Assembly (NCBI GenBank): GCA_944739405.2
Contig: OX123186.2
Location: forward strand, 91,491,034-91,555,033
Direction: 5' to 3'
Length of the DNA stretch: 64,000 nucleotides
Origin: Euclidia mi
Taxonomy: Eukaryota; Arthropoda; Insecta; Lepidoptera; Erebidae
Positions 1 to 10,627 of this stretch are shown here, in pieces; the first letter of the stretch is position 1; every line of letters begins with the position of its first letter. The notes under the pieces were generated by a model. It made no database searches, was not told the DNA's origin, and worked only from the letters and a program-made list of their open reading frames with translations. Both the position numbers and the translations under genes were made by a program.

Positions 1-469
1 CACATAAATCCATAAAGATAATTCAAAATTACGAGCATTCCTTTTAAATGACAACAATCTTCATAAAATGATAGGATTATAATAGGATTATAACCATCCA
101 CAGACACGCAATCCCTCGGTAGGACTGACAAGATGCAAACTGACAGGAATGTGCTTAAACGTGTGTATGGTCATTGAAGGATTGTTTTTCCTGTCGGTCT
201 GGCGTGTTGTGATAAAGTCAGGGGAAAGAACGTAGGATTGTGGTTTAATTAGTGGCTTCAACGGTTTTATTTTATCCCGTCGCTTTTCTGTACAGATTGC
301 ACAACGGGACAAGTCAAAAGAAATGAACATTAGTGGATGGGCCGCTAGTAAATTATACCTACCTCAAATCAGCCTTTATTTTAATTGTAGGTAAATAGGG
401 AAGTTTCCGCCAAGTGAAATAAATTATACAAGTAGGTATATTTATCTTGTGAAACATGTCAAAATAATG

Positions 470-556
470 GAAGATAAAAATATTAAATGACGTTTTAACA
501 TAAATTGATGAATGAATCATCAATTTATGTTAAAACTTTATTTAATATTTTTATCG
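470..556. repeat. Foldback hairpin
   Basis: Positions 492-511 and 517-536 are perfect 20-base inverted copies around a 5-base loop, and the AT-rich flanks continue to pair imperfectly out to about 470 and 556. No coding potential is seen around it. Confidence 0.8.
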
Positions 557-689
557 ACAATAATTATTGATAATAAGTATTCAACTTGACAGCAAAAACT
601 ATGACGTCACTATTATATATATATTTCATACTAACGCCGTAGAAAAGGTCGTTTTTAACATTTCATTAAAAGTGTTTGATTTGACTAAG

Positions 690-992
690 TAGTTAGAAAC
701 AACCCTTTCTGCTTACATGCTCAAAATATGAATCTATTTAGAAACTTTTTCAGTATGTGATTCGTTATCTCTGTAAATATAATTATTCTTGTAAAGCAAA
801 ACATATAAACAAAATAGACAAAAATTAAAGACAATATGACTAGTTGGAAACAACCCTATTCTGCTTACATGCTCAAAATATGGATCTATTTAGAAACGTT
901 TTCAGTATGTGATTCCTTATCTCTGTAAATATAATTATTCTTGTAAAGCAAAACATATACCTAAACAAAATGGACAAAAAATTAAAGACAAG
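690..992. repeat. Two tandem copies of a ~151-bp unit
   Basis: The unit beginning TAGTTAGAAACAACCC at 690 recurs at 841 as TAGTTGGAAACAACCC. The two copies stay collinear to about 990 with scattered substitutions. No gene is seen in 1-1125. Confidence 0.8.
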
Positions 993-1474
993 TGTCTATT
1001 CTATAATTATTTGTTTGTTATTATTTTTATGCTGCTAGACTTGAGGATTATAGTACCTACTTGTGAGTTTTCTACAGGTATGATAATTTTAATCTAAGAT
1101 CTTAGTCAGATTAAGCGAGCACTTATGCAGGGGAGACCTAGGAGAGTTGTGACAGAGGTGAGTTGTGACAAGGACGATTTCTCCATACCTATTATAGTAA
1201 TCGAGATGGCAATAACGCTTGTTTGTCGTTCTGGATACACGCTACTCGACTCAGTACCTGCCGGCGGCGCACGTGGCGCGGTTGCGTAAATATACCGTCA
1301 GTGTACAAAAAATTGCGAAAAGTAAGTTTTTCTTCAAAATTTTTTTTGAATATATATCATTTCTTAGTATATGTGCATTGATGTGTTATTTTTTCTTAAG
1401 TTATGTAGTTATTTAAGTCTCAATACGTGGCACTGACTTTTTGTGTGCGGATCGTGTTTAGAAAATATTAATTA

Positions 1475-2412
1475 CTAGCTTTTGCCCGCCGCTTCGCGCG
1501 CGTTAAATTCGGGGTAACACAAATCTACTTTCAGTCTCAAGTTGTGTGAAGACACTCCTGATTATTTTAACATACATACATACATATACTCACGCCTTTT
1601 TCCCGTCGGGGTAGGCAGAGACAACAGAACGCCACTTGCTCCTATCCTTACCAACCTCACGCGCTTCCTCTACACTCATTACTCTTTTCATACATGCTCG
1701 CCGGTTTCGGGTATTTCGGACGTTTCCGTTTCTTAGGATGTCTCCAATTTGGTCGACAAATGTCCGCCGATAATTTTAAGATTATTTTAAGGACTTCAGA
1801 AACTCTATAGGGTAGGGTACAAAGTAACTCGGTCAGTATCCATGTCATTATCTAGCGTTATCTACCGAAAGCACTCGAAAGATAATAAATAGGAGGAATA
1901 ACATCACCTTGCATACAGTCAAATTGTCAAAGCCATGTTCTAATACATGTTCAATATATCTCTATAAACATTTTTGCATTTTTAATATTAGTAGGGAAAA
2001 TCGTTTCAGCCGTTTAAGCTTATTATATTGTATAATTATTAGTGTACATCGTAGTATTTGTATACTCTTTGGTTTACATATGCGAACAATTTAATCAACG
2101 TGTACAATATGACATTATGTATGACGTGACAGTACTGACAGATATGTGTTAGCACATGCGCAGCACTCAATTATTAGCGCATGCGTTCTTCCTTCCAAGA
2201 GGTAAATTTGTGCCGTACAAACTTCTACCCTCCCTACAATTCCTCCCAGTTTAATTTTTGCAACATATGGTAGCCTATGTCCGTCTCCATGGTCCAATAT
2301 ATATCTATATTAAATTTCAACAAAATCGGTCCAGCCGTTTTAGCGTGAAAACGGAACATACATACATACATACATACATACACACTTTCGAATTTATAAT
2401 ATTAGTAGGGAT
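1475..2412 (-). mobile_element. Interspersed non-autonomous element, interrupted
   Basis: The left part carries CTTTTGCCCGCCGCTTCGCG and the right part ends AATTTATAATATTAGTAGGG after a (CATA)n run and CGGTCCAGCCGTTTTAGCG. Both are recurrent pieces of a common lepidopteran dispersed repeat; related ends occur near 18600 and 26560. A LINE tail sits inside. I do not assign a family name. Confidence 0.45.
1568..1772 (-). mobile_element. 3' tail of an RTE-like LINE, reverse orientation
   Basis: Reading left to right there is a (CATA)n run, CACGCCTTTTTCCCGTCGGG, GTAGGCAGAGAC, then sequence matching the reverse complement of the LINE ends at 27318-27570 and 47797-48262. Only the last ~200 bases of the element are present. 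Confidence 0.7.
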
Positions 2413-2599
2413 TATTCGGACCAAGTCGTCATTTTGAACACCTAGGCGAGTTGTGACAGCCTGTCACAACTCTCCTATCTTACTCCATATTTCTGCTAGG
2501 CTATGTTCACAATGTTTTTTTATTAATTTTTGATGTTTGTTGGTGTGTTAGTAGCTACTTAAGGTGTATAATTGCATACTACATACTTTATTGTTTCAG

Positions 2600-2882
2600 A
2601 ATGCCAAATAACTATACACGAAGGACTGATAGAGGAAGAAGCGTGTCTTAAGCGAAGAAAAGAAGAAACCTAAAAAAGCAACGAAGACTAATAAGAAGAA
2701 GAGAACAAGTGATGAAGAAGAAGCAGAAAATAATTGCTATTTTGTTTGGTTTACCTTGAAGCCTATGCAGACAGCGATCGAATTTGCAGTAGGTCCAATG
2801 CCTGGAATGCAAAGGCTGGGCACACGTAGATTGTACTGGAGACGAGCTTCATTACGTTTGCCACAATTGTGAATCTAATTAG
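2600..2882 (+). pseudogene. Remains of a pogo/jerky-type transposase
   Basis: An acceptor (TTGTTTCAG) precedes an ATG at 2601 that reads 16 codons (MPNNYTRRTDRG...) to a TAA at 2649. About 150 bases on, 2799-2882 reads CLECKGWAHVDC, then VCHNC and a stop: a Cys/His-rich finger often found at the C-terminus of insect jerky-like transposases. The DDE catalytic core between them is gone. This is an internally deleted gene carried by the surrounding element; the family assignment of the two ends rests on recall of similar proteins. Confidence 0.5.
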
Positions 2883-4380
2883 ATTAAGATTTTATACGGA
2901 TTATACTTAATAATAATATGATTGATTGCAAAGCGGTGCCATATTTAGTTAATGAAAAGATTATAATTACTTGTTATGAGAATGTTAATACTATGTTGTT
3001 TTAGTTGGTAGGCACTAAAAGATGATTAAAGTATTGTTTTGGTAAAAAAACGTGCTTGGTTTATTTATGTCATGTGTAATGGTATTTTTTTATATCTAAT
3101 CGAATTATTAGACTGTGCTAATAGCTTAAATACACTGATGTCAAAACTTACCTCGGTACCTGTCACAACCCAACTAACAATTTAACGTCGTTCAAAAGTT
3201 TAGTAAACGTTATCTTAATACCTTTGATCGTAATACCTAAGTTGCACTAACGTTATAATAACGTTTACTAAACGCGAAAATGGCCCCAGTTATACGACCA
3301 ACATTGTCGTATAATGGACATACAAAAGTCACAAGCTGACTTCCTTAACGTCATTCAAAACTCGTATGAACGTAATGGAATTACCACTTTCGTCGCGCAG
3401 ATGTCGCATCATAACTTTCCAACGACTCGTCTGTTGTATTGTCGTCATACAGGTGTGTTTGAAGGACTGAAACATTTTATTTGAGTCAAGGAACAACACC
3501 TGTAAGACTTTTTCATTTTTAATGGTAGTGACATACGTGTTTGTGGTTTTGTTTCGAGATTTGAGAGCAAAATAAATAATTACAAGGTAATTAAAGATGA
3601 GTGTTATTTAACTTATATTTATTTATCTCGCTGTATCTGTCTCTCATGCCGTTTAGTTCGACTGGGTATTAAAGTTTTATGACAATATACCTATGTGTAT
3701 TTGGTTCAGATTTTCATGCCCCTTCGCAATTTTGTGTTTAAATCATTATATTTTTATAATTAAAGATAAATTTATTTTGTAAAATGGAGGACATGTTGCT
3801 TTTGTCACAAAATTACCTCTTTACGACGTTGTAAAGACATAAAGTCGTACTAAGGTTATTTCAAGACCATGCAATACGCCATGACAACTAGGCGCTAGCT
3901 ATTAGGGTTCCTCATAAATATAAAACCCTTTTTATATTGGTCACAATAAAAATGCAGTGCAGATTTCAAAACATTCAAGGAAATTTTATCGGAAAATATG
4001 ATCATTCAATACTTGGATATAGATAAATTTCTAACGAGAGCAGATTTTAGACTTCTTAATAGATTGATTGGGCCATGGGAAAGCACTCATTTTATAGTAT
4101 CGAAAAAGTGCTATGGTTGCCACAGTATCATTTCTTTCATACACTGCGGCCATTTCATTTCATTATATCAAATAAAAACAGAATTGGAGATTTATTGCAT
4201 TTTAAAGATTTTTGGTGGTCTTATCATTGAGTTGATAAACATGTTCTGCCATACTTTGATATACCTACTATTCATTAACATAACATGACGCCTTGTTTCC
4301 CCGAAGGTTTGGGCAGAGGTATACACCCACATTTTGCCAAAAAACGAAAACGAAATACACTTTTTTATGTGATAAAACTA

Positions 4381-4930
4381 CAAATAATCAATTTTCAGTC
4401 TTTTTCCTTTACTTTTGCTGTGAGACCTTGCTTTTTACCAAATTTCATGATTTTAGGTCAAAGGGAAGTACCCTTAGGTTCTTATTTACTTGCGAGTATC
4501 AAAATATGTTGGATAAATGCCCGTATTTTTTTATTTTGTTGACTTACAAGCTTGATTTTTTTAAGAAATCTAAAGGACTATAGACTTACGTATTTGATAT
4601 TAATTTCAACTTGATACCTCCACGTTTTCCTGAGAAAAAGGGCCTTGACAGATGACATACTTAATTTTTTTTTGTCCTAAAGTTATTAAGTTATAAATTA
4701 ATAAAATTCGGACTTTTTCCATAAATTGTTCTGTAAAACCTTGCTTCTTACAAAATTTCATGATTCTAGGTCTACCCGAAGTACCCTATAGGTTTTGATT
4801 TACTTGCAAGCATCGAAATATGTCGCTTTATGCGACATAATATTTTGATCAGACAGACAAACGGACAGACAGACGGACAATGAAGTGATCCTATAAGGGT
4901 TCCGTTTTTTCTTTTGAGGTACGGAACACT
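4381..4930. repeat. Two diverged copies of a dispersed repeat
   Basis: About 4425-4510 and 4735-4825 share ACCTTGCTT, AAATTTCATGATT, GAAGTACCCT and AAATATGT in the same order. The second copy continues into the GACAGACGGACAATGAAG and AGGGTTCCGTTTTTTC segments commonly seen in lepidopteran repeats. Just before them, 4278-4345 looks like a decayed reverse SINE/LINE tail. Confidence 0.55.
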
Positions 4931-6108
4931 AAAAACATTTTTTTAATAAGTTTTGCTGCCAAAGTTTCTTACAACCTGTATAGATTAATAATTTTAAAAT
5001 TTACTGATTAAAAACGGATCAATCACCACAACATTTACTGATAAATAACAAATTCAATATCGGAAAAATAACACACAATATTTTATAGAAATAAAATAAA
5101 TATTGATACTGAACCCATTTGTTGTTCATGTGTTGTATACTTTTCTTCTTCAACATTTGTTATTAATGCCACGGTTGTTGGCGTTGTACTTTTTAACAAA
5201 AGGAAATTTCGATTTACTTTCCTCTTGAAAGTTCCACTACGTTTAAGTCTTCTCCCCGAATTTTTTGCTTCCATTTTTCGTATTAAATTTAATCAAACGT
5301 TCCGTAAATATGGCGGCGTAGACGTTTTAAAGTCAAAACCTGACTTAAATGCGACTACAAGTTTGATTTAAGTCAGGGCATGACATTAAACGGAGATCAT
5401 GTAATATATAGGTTATATTTGAGTATTAAATAAACAACTAAGTCATTTAAGAGTCTCCAATTGACCGCTGTAAAACAGGAAAGTGATCGTTATATAAACG
5501 TCACTGTGAAAACGTCTATACAACTACTACATTATATAAATGTCATATAAAGGTTTTTCAAAGACATAATTTGGTCAGTTCAAAACGTTTAATGGACTAT
5601 AACGTTAGTATGACTATTGCGTTGTCGTACAAACATTTTAGCTTGGACTACAATATAACGTCGTTTAATTTAGTCTGACCAACGTTGCTAAGACCAGCTT
5701 ATTATGACATATTCGTCGCACGACTAATAAGTTAAATTAGAGACGTCTAAAGGACCTAGTAGTCATCTCACTATCATTATAAGACAGCTATCCAACTTTA
5801 TGTCGTATAAGTCTAGACTTATGTATATGACGTTTTTGTTTGTCGGTAGTACCTCGGTGGTAGGAGAGTTGTGACAAGGGGAGTGGTCTTTGATTTTGTT
5901 GATTTTTTCAGAAAGAATTATATTTTAATTAATTTTGGTGATGGTTTTGAAAACAGAAGGAATGGCGCTAAACTAATTCACATGAGTCATAACTGTGGAA
6001 TGTTTCTTAAGCTAGATATAGCCCCTTATGTAAAAATTGTCACAACTCTCCTAGGTCTCCCCTACATACCTATTCTTATAAAGCAGTTTATTTTTATAGA
6101 ATACTAGA

Positions 6109-6306
6109 GGATGCCCGCGGTTACACCTGCGTTATTTAAGGCTACTGCCCTGCTCCCGTCGCTCATAGCGTGATGTTATATAGCCTTCCTCGATAAACGG
6201 GCTATCTAACACTGAAAGACTTTTTCAAATCGGACCAGGAGTTCCTGAGATTAGCGCGTTCAACCAAACAAACGAACAAACTCTTCAGCTTTATATATTA
6301 GTATAA
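6109..6306. mobile_element. Dispersed non-autonomous element next to the first exon
   Basis: Starts AGGATGCCCGCGGTTACACC and ends TTTATATATTAGTATA; the same kind of start and end occurs at 19316-19525 and 51796-52010. It ends 28 bases before the acceptor of the 6335 exon, so it lies where the branch point of that intron should be. Confidence 0.5.
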
Positions 6307-6334
6307 GATGTCACTAATGTTACTGGTATTACAG

Positions 6335-6735
6335 ACGTGCAGTTCATACCTACGGAGAAGGGGAAATACATTCTGGTGCTACGCGGTTATACGTACTCGC
6401 AAGTAGGCGGCCGCTTTTTCTACTGTTCTTCGAAGCATATGGGATGCCGGGCGCGAGTCAGACTCATATCGGGCAAGCTGGTCGCATCTGGAGACGAGCA
6501 CAATCACGCCCCACCATCACACGCGCGCTGTGGCAACGGTGCTTTCGTCCAACTCTGCCCTAGAGGCTTTCCAAATCTCACAGGACTGTCTACATATGCA
6601 GCAATCCTTCCCTCCCCAATCACATCTCCAACAGCTGCAGCTCTAGCCCTCCATGCCCGCAATTTCCCTCGAATTCTCCCCAAAACCGATCTCTGGTTAC
6701 GGACGCCAAAGCCCGAAGTGAAGAAAGATCCCTAA
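6335..6735 (+). CDS. mod(mdg4): FLYWCH alternative terminal exon, group D, long tail
   Basis: The acceptor TACTGGTATTACAG ends at 6334; the exon reads AC, then codons from GTG 6337 to a TAG. The N-terminal ~50 residues form a FLYWCH finger: an opening FIPTEKGKYILVLRGYTYS, then RFFYC with Phe-Tyr in place of the usual Trp, a second Cys in GCRARV, and HNH. It differs from all other exons in having ~75 residues after HNH, rich in Pro, Ala and Leu with no known domain, and in its higher GC. FLYWCH fingers of mod(mdg4) isoforms give each isoform its own chromatin or protein target; that role is inferred here. An AG at 6341-6342 could serve as a nearby acceptor but does not keep the frame. Confidence 0.75.
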
Positions 6736-7689
6736 TAGATTTCGAGCAATTATTTGACATAATAAGCGGCATTGTCCACTGACGCGTATCGAAAATATTG
6801 TTAAATAATGTTACGCGTTGTTGTTTAATGTGGAGTTGTGAATTACTTAGTTGATACTGATTGAAGTGTTTAATCCTTTCAGACCTGAATTATTCTTTTA
6901 TTACGACTGCTTGGAATGGGTGACTAAAGCCATCTAATCATCTCCAAGTATTGGATATAAAGTAGAATTATTACGTAGACTTTATAATACGCAGCTATAT
7001 TGCATTGTGATAAATACATATCGATAAAGCAGCCTTATTTACCTACTTATCTATAATGAGGACACGATACGAGTATTATCCACATATGAAAAACCTTTGA
7101 ATTGAGCTGTGAATTGTTGAAAACGTTCTGTTCGTTCCGTGTCAGTTGACAGAGACTAAGTTTAAAGATAGATCGTTAAAGAAATCGAATATTTCATGAA
7201 TTTGTTGTTCTCTAAAATCTATGTTTATTTCGAAATTTTAAGTATAATAATAAGCTTCGCTTTCAGTGATATTTCTACGCGATACGTAATTCGGTGATAT
7301 ATATTTTTTAATGTTTTTATTATTAAAAACTATGTTAATTATATTTATAGAAATGTTAAAATTAAATATTTCCTTTGTTAATAAAATACTTAGTTTAAAG
7401 ATAGACTGCTCCTTTTATGAATTATATTGTGTTTAAATACATTTTTGTTTCCTTTAATGTTATTTGGAAGCCTAACCTAACAGGTCACTGGAATAGGACA
7501 TTCAAGAGATCGGTAAATTATTGAAAATCATACGTAATTCATAATGTTTTTAAATCTTAATCGAGTGTTACGCGCGGTTCGGATAACGATGTGAAATCGT
7601 AGCGGCGGGGCTAGTGGGTACACTTCTTTAGTTTGCTGCAAAAAAGTTAAGCAAAGGTAATCGGTTACCATATTTAGGTATTATACGTT

Positions 7690-7799
7690 CCACATGTTAA
7701 AATGTTGTCTGTGGAAAAGCTAATATTCAGCCAAATCCGGTTAGACTAGTAAGCGGACCTCAGATTGAAACTGGGATAACGCTAAGAGGATGATGATGT
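7690..7799 (+). mobile_element. 3' part of a (GAT)n-tailed SINE
   Basis: From GTGGAAAAGCTAATATTCAG through AACTGGGATAACGCTA to GATGATGAT this matches 47117-47202 closely; that copy is part of a complete SINE with target duplications. It ends just before the pyrimidine tract of the 7833 exon. Confidence 0.75.
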
Positions 7800-7832
7800 T
7801 AAAATTTTATTATCGATGTAAATATTTTGCAG

Positions 7833-7917
7833 CAACTGTTCTAATAACTCGACAACGGCGTTGCTTCTACTGTCCCAGGAAGAAAGATAGGAGAACTAAG
7901 CATGCATGTTCCAAATG
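7833..7917 (+). CDS. Zinc-ribbon exon of piggyBac C-terminal type, cut by the gap
   Basis: The acceptor AATATTTTGCAG ends at 7832 and the reading is CA then codons from ACT 7835, the same phase as the FLYWCH exons. The visible 27 residues read TVLITRQRRC, FYCPRKKDRRTKHAC, SK, and the last two bases before the gap are TG, which would complete CxxC as Cys. RRCxxCPRKKDRRT...CSKC is the pattern of the cysteine-rich finger ending many insect piggyBac transposases (Tnp zinc-ribbon type). The rest lies in or beyond the run of N, and no continuation is clear after 8117. It could be a relic of a full piggyBac insertion, but no upstream transposase coding is seen. Confidence 0.5.
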
Positions 7918-8117
7918 NNNNNNNNNNNNNNNNNNNNNNNNNNNNNNNNNNNNNNNNNNNNNNNNNNNNNNNNNNNNNNNNNNNNNNNNNNNNNNNNNNN
8001 NNNNNNNNNNNNNNNNNNNNNNNNNNNNNNNNNNNNNNNNNNNNNNNNNNNNNNNNNNNNNNNNNNNNNNNNNNNNNNNNNNNNNNNNNNNNNNNNNNNN
8101 NNNNNNNNNNNNNNNNN
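7918..8117. other. Assembly gap (200 N)
   Basis: Exactly 200 N, probably a fixed-size placeholder. It hides the end of the 7833 exon and perhaps one terminus of the mariner element. Confidence 1.
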
Positions 8118-8156
8118 AAATCAAAAACTGATTACATTAGCCAGTTATTAGTTTTA

Positions 8157-9209
8157 TTATATATTTTCAAAATATTGTCCATTGACGTCAATACACCGCT
8201 GCATGCGATGGAACCACTGGGAAAAGCACTTTGCCCACTCGTCCTTAGGGGTCTCTTCAATGGCATCGCGATACGCAGCCACCGCTTCTTCAGCATTCAT
8301 AAACCGCTTTCCTTTAAGTTTTTCTTTAATTTTTGGAAATAAATAAAAATCACAAGGCGCGAGGTCGGGGCTATACGGCGGGTGACCCAGTAATTCAACG
8401 TTTGATGTCGCCAAATAGTCGATCGTTCGCTTGGCGGTGTGCGACGAGGCGTTGTCGTGGTGAAGGAGGATCCTACTGCGAGGTCGTTTCTCTCGAACTT
8501 TTTCCAAGACAAGTGGCAAACAATTGGTAGTGTACCATTCTGCAGAAACTGTTTTTTGATCCTCTAACACAATTGTTGCGAAATGACCTATCCTTCCAAA
8601 GAACGAGGCCACCATTTTTTTTCCCGCACTTCGATCTCTCTTCACTTTAGTTGGCAACTCCTCGAAAGGAAACACCCACTGAGCAGATTGTCTTTTGGTT
8701 TCAGGATCATAACAGTAAATCCAGCTTTCGTCACCTGTTAGTATGTCGAACACAGCATTTGAGTCACCTCCGTTAAATCTTTCAATCATTTTACGGCACC
8801 AATCCACACGATGGAGTTTTTGAGCCTTAGTCAAATTATGAGGTATCCACCGGGCGCAAAGCTTCCTGACCGCTAAATGTTCGTGGAGGATTTTGTGCAC
8901 TTGACTCATACCGATGCCTAAGCTTGTCCGAATCTGCTGATAGGTCACTCTTTTGTCAGTCTCTATCATACGCCGCACAACACAGATGTTATTTTCAGTC
9001 GTCGCCGTAGAAGGCCGTCCCTCACGTACATCATCAGTGAGATTAGTGCGACCACGTTTAAACTCATTAAACCAGTTGTAAACAGTCGCACGAGATGGGG
9101 CTTCATCGTGAAAGGCCAATCGTAGTCTATCATAACTTTCTTGTTGACTTAAATGACATCGAAAGTCATAAAAAATCATTGCATGAAAATTTTCTCGTGT
9201 TAAATTCAT
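8157..9209 (-). CDS. Mariner transposase, full length
   Basis: A 350-residue uninterrupted ORF. The N-terminal half is the paired-type helix-turn-helix DNA-binding region (SRATVYNWFNEFKRGR; VTYQQIRTSLGIG). The catalytic triad is D,D34D: the first Asp is in LTGDESWIYCYDPETKRQ, the second in HHDNASSHTA, the third in YSPDLAPCDFYLFP, with 34 residues between the last two. The length is that of known mariner transposases, and no stop or frameshift is seen, so the copy is young or still mobile. Terminal inverted repeats could not be identified; the left end is close to the assembly gap. It lies opposite to the exon array and is unrelated to it. Confidence 0.95.
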   Translation of the reverse strand: MNLTRENFHAMIFYDFRCHLSQQESYDRLRLAFHDEAPSRATVYNWFNEFKRGRTNLTDDVREGRPSTATTENNICVVRRMIETDKRVTYQQIRTSLGIGMSQVHKILHEHLAVRKLCARWIPHNLTKAQKLHRVDWCRKMIERFNGGDSNAVFDILTGDESWIYCYDPETKRQSAQWVFPFEELPTKVKRDRSAGKKMVASFFGRIGHFATIVLEDQKTVSAEWYTTNCLPLVLEKVREKRPRSRILLHHDNASSHTAKRTIDYLATSNVELLGHPPYSPDLAPCDFYLFPKIKEKLKGKRFMNAEEAVAAYRDAIEETPKDEWAKCFSQWFHRMQRCIDVNGQYFENI

Positions 9210-9389
9210 GTTGACGTGACACAGACAATTTTCAATTTGCCGCCAAATCGTAAAACAAATGACAAATGAATGAAATATATACTCAGTAATATTGGCAGAG
9301 TTCTATTTTCAAATTTTAGAATATTTTTTTTATTATATTGTTTATATGTGGCCAGTTCTAAGAACTTTCAGTTTGACCCTCGTAGTATT

Positions 9390-10050
9390 GTATTTAACTA
9401 AGTCGTTATGTATGCAAAGATACTGATTGAAAGAGTGATTTCTGAAACGGACAGTAAAATTTGGGATGTGCAAGCGGGATTCAGAAAGGGAATGGGATGT
9501 ACGGAACAAGTCTTTTCCTCAAGGTGCATTGCAGAGAAAGTCTTAAGTAAACACCAGAAGGTTTTCTGCGCCTTTATTGACCTGGAAAAGGCTTACGATC
9601 GAGTGATGAGGGATGAACTTTGGTCCACACTTTCTGTGTAGGGACTGAGCAGCAGTCTGATACAGGCACTTGAATCCTTATATAGGGATTCAAGTGCCTG
9701 TATCAGAATAAGCGGGGCCTACACGGACTGGTTTAACATTGATCGTGGTGTTAGACAGGGATGTGTAGCGTCTCCTTGGCTGTTCAATCTGTTCATGGAC
9801 AGTTGCTTGGCCGACCTAAAAGAGTCTGAATGTGGATTAAGAATGGGTGAGTCAGTGTTTAAGACCCTGCTATACGCTGACGAGCAGGTTCTATTCGCAT
9901 CGAAAGGAGTGTATCGTGCGAGAATGAATGGAAAAGTCGGTAGGGGACGCCCTAGGCGGACGTACGCCGACCAAATAGGTGACGTACTGAAAAAGGGTCT
10001 CTGCCTACCCCAATGGGAGACAGGCGTGACGATATAGATAGATAGATAGT
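9390..10050 (+). mobile_element. RTE-like LINE fragment, broken reverse transcriptase
   Basis: Pieces of reverse transcriptase run in order: YAKILIERV and QAGFRKGMGCTEQV, FIDLEKAYDR (first catalytic block), a stop near 9640, then RGVRQGCVASPWLFNLFMD and LLYADEQVLFA, where the usual ADD is ADE. It then jumps to the C-terminal GRPRRTYADQIGDVLKKG and to the element tail CTCTGCCTACCCC..GGCGTGA with (GATA)n. A 21-base foldback duplication (9657-9677 against 9686-9706) interrupts the gene. It is defective several times over. Confidence 0.85.
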
Positions 10051-10361
10051 TAAGCACAAATTACAGCCAAGCGGGTAAAGATTGTTGTGCCGACTGACTT
10101 TGACTCTACGGTTCGTGTTATGATTGTATATTTAGTCGGAGTGTCTTAAAAAGGTGGATTGCATTATCATATTTTTCATAAGCACGATTTACACATTGTA
10201 ATAAATAGGTACACAATTCGACAAATCCAAAGATGCTGCATTTGAAAATCCTTATATCCTCCATGACATAGGTTTGTTTATTCGTTGTTTCTTTTGATGT
10301 TTTATATAATAATATAAGAATTTACTACAAAAAATAACTGCCTCTATTATTCTCTTCACAG

Positions 10362-10627
10362 AACTTCACCGAATGCTGAAGAAAAATTATGATAGCATGA
10401 CAAACAGAAGGAGCGAGCCTAATAAATCTATTAGATATGATAATGTGGGATATTTCATGTCGATGAAACCAAATATTGGTCGTTGTAAACTGTGTCAGAA
10501 GAAGTCTCCTGTATATTTTACTAAGTGTGGGTCACATTGTGCTTCATCACTAGTAAAAGCTGTCGGAATTGTTTCTTGGAGTACCATATTGAATCGTGAA
10601 AAAAGAGATCGTGTTAACTCTTTTTAA
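10362..10627 (+). pseudogene. PiggyBac-type zinc-ribbon exon, 3' part frameshifted
   Basis: The acceptor CTCTTCACAG ends at 10361; AA then codons from CTT 10364, in array phase. The 87-residue reading has a basic start (LHRMLKKNY), then RYDNVGYF and GRCKLC with KCGSHC ten residues later: Cx2C...Cx3C, the order of the cysteine-rich finger at the end of piggyBac transposases. The in-frame product then loses the pattern, but the next frame near 10560 contains CRNCFLEYH, the closing half of the same finger. One base seems to have been lost in the A-run around 10555. The intact first half gives good confidence in the family; whether the exon is still used is unknown. No transposase catalytic core precedes it. 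Confidence 0.6.

Larger units (their letters stand above)
1126..6066. mobile_element. Pogo/jerky-like composite DNA transposon with perfect termini
   Basis: The 25 bases at 1130-1154 are the exact reverse complement of 6039-6063 (GGGGAGACCTAGG... continuing to AGTTGTGACA), and a few more bases match outward with one mismatch. The ends are flanked by TA (1124-1125 and 6067-6068), the target duplication of the Tc1/mariner/pogo superfamily. AGTTGTGACA-type subterminal repeats recur inside near 1160, 2450, 3170 and 5865. The interior keeps only the two ends of a transposase (2600-2882) and several nested repeats, so it is non-autonomous. The short inverted repeat at 2448-2472 may mark the end of an inner, older copy. 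Confidence 0.7.

Noticed and set aside
7790..8342. ORFs containing long runs of X
   Set aside because: They are produced by translating the 200 N of the gap.
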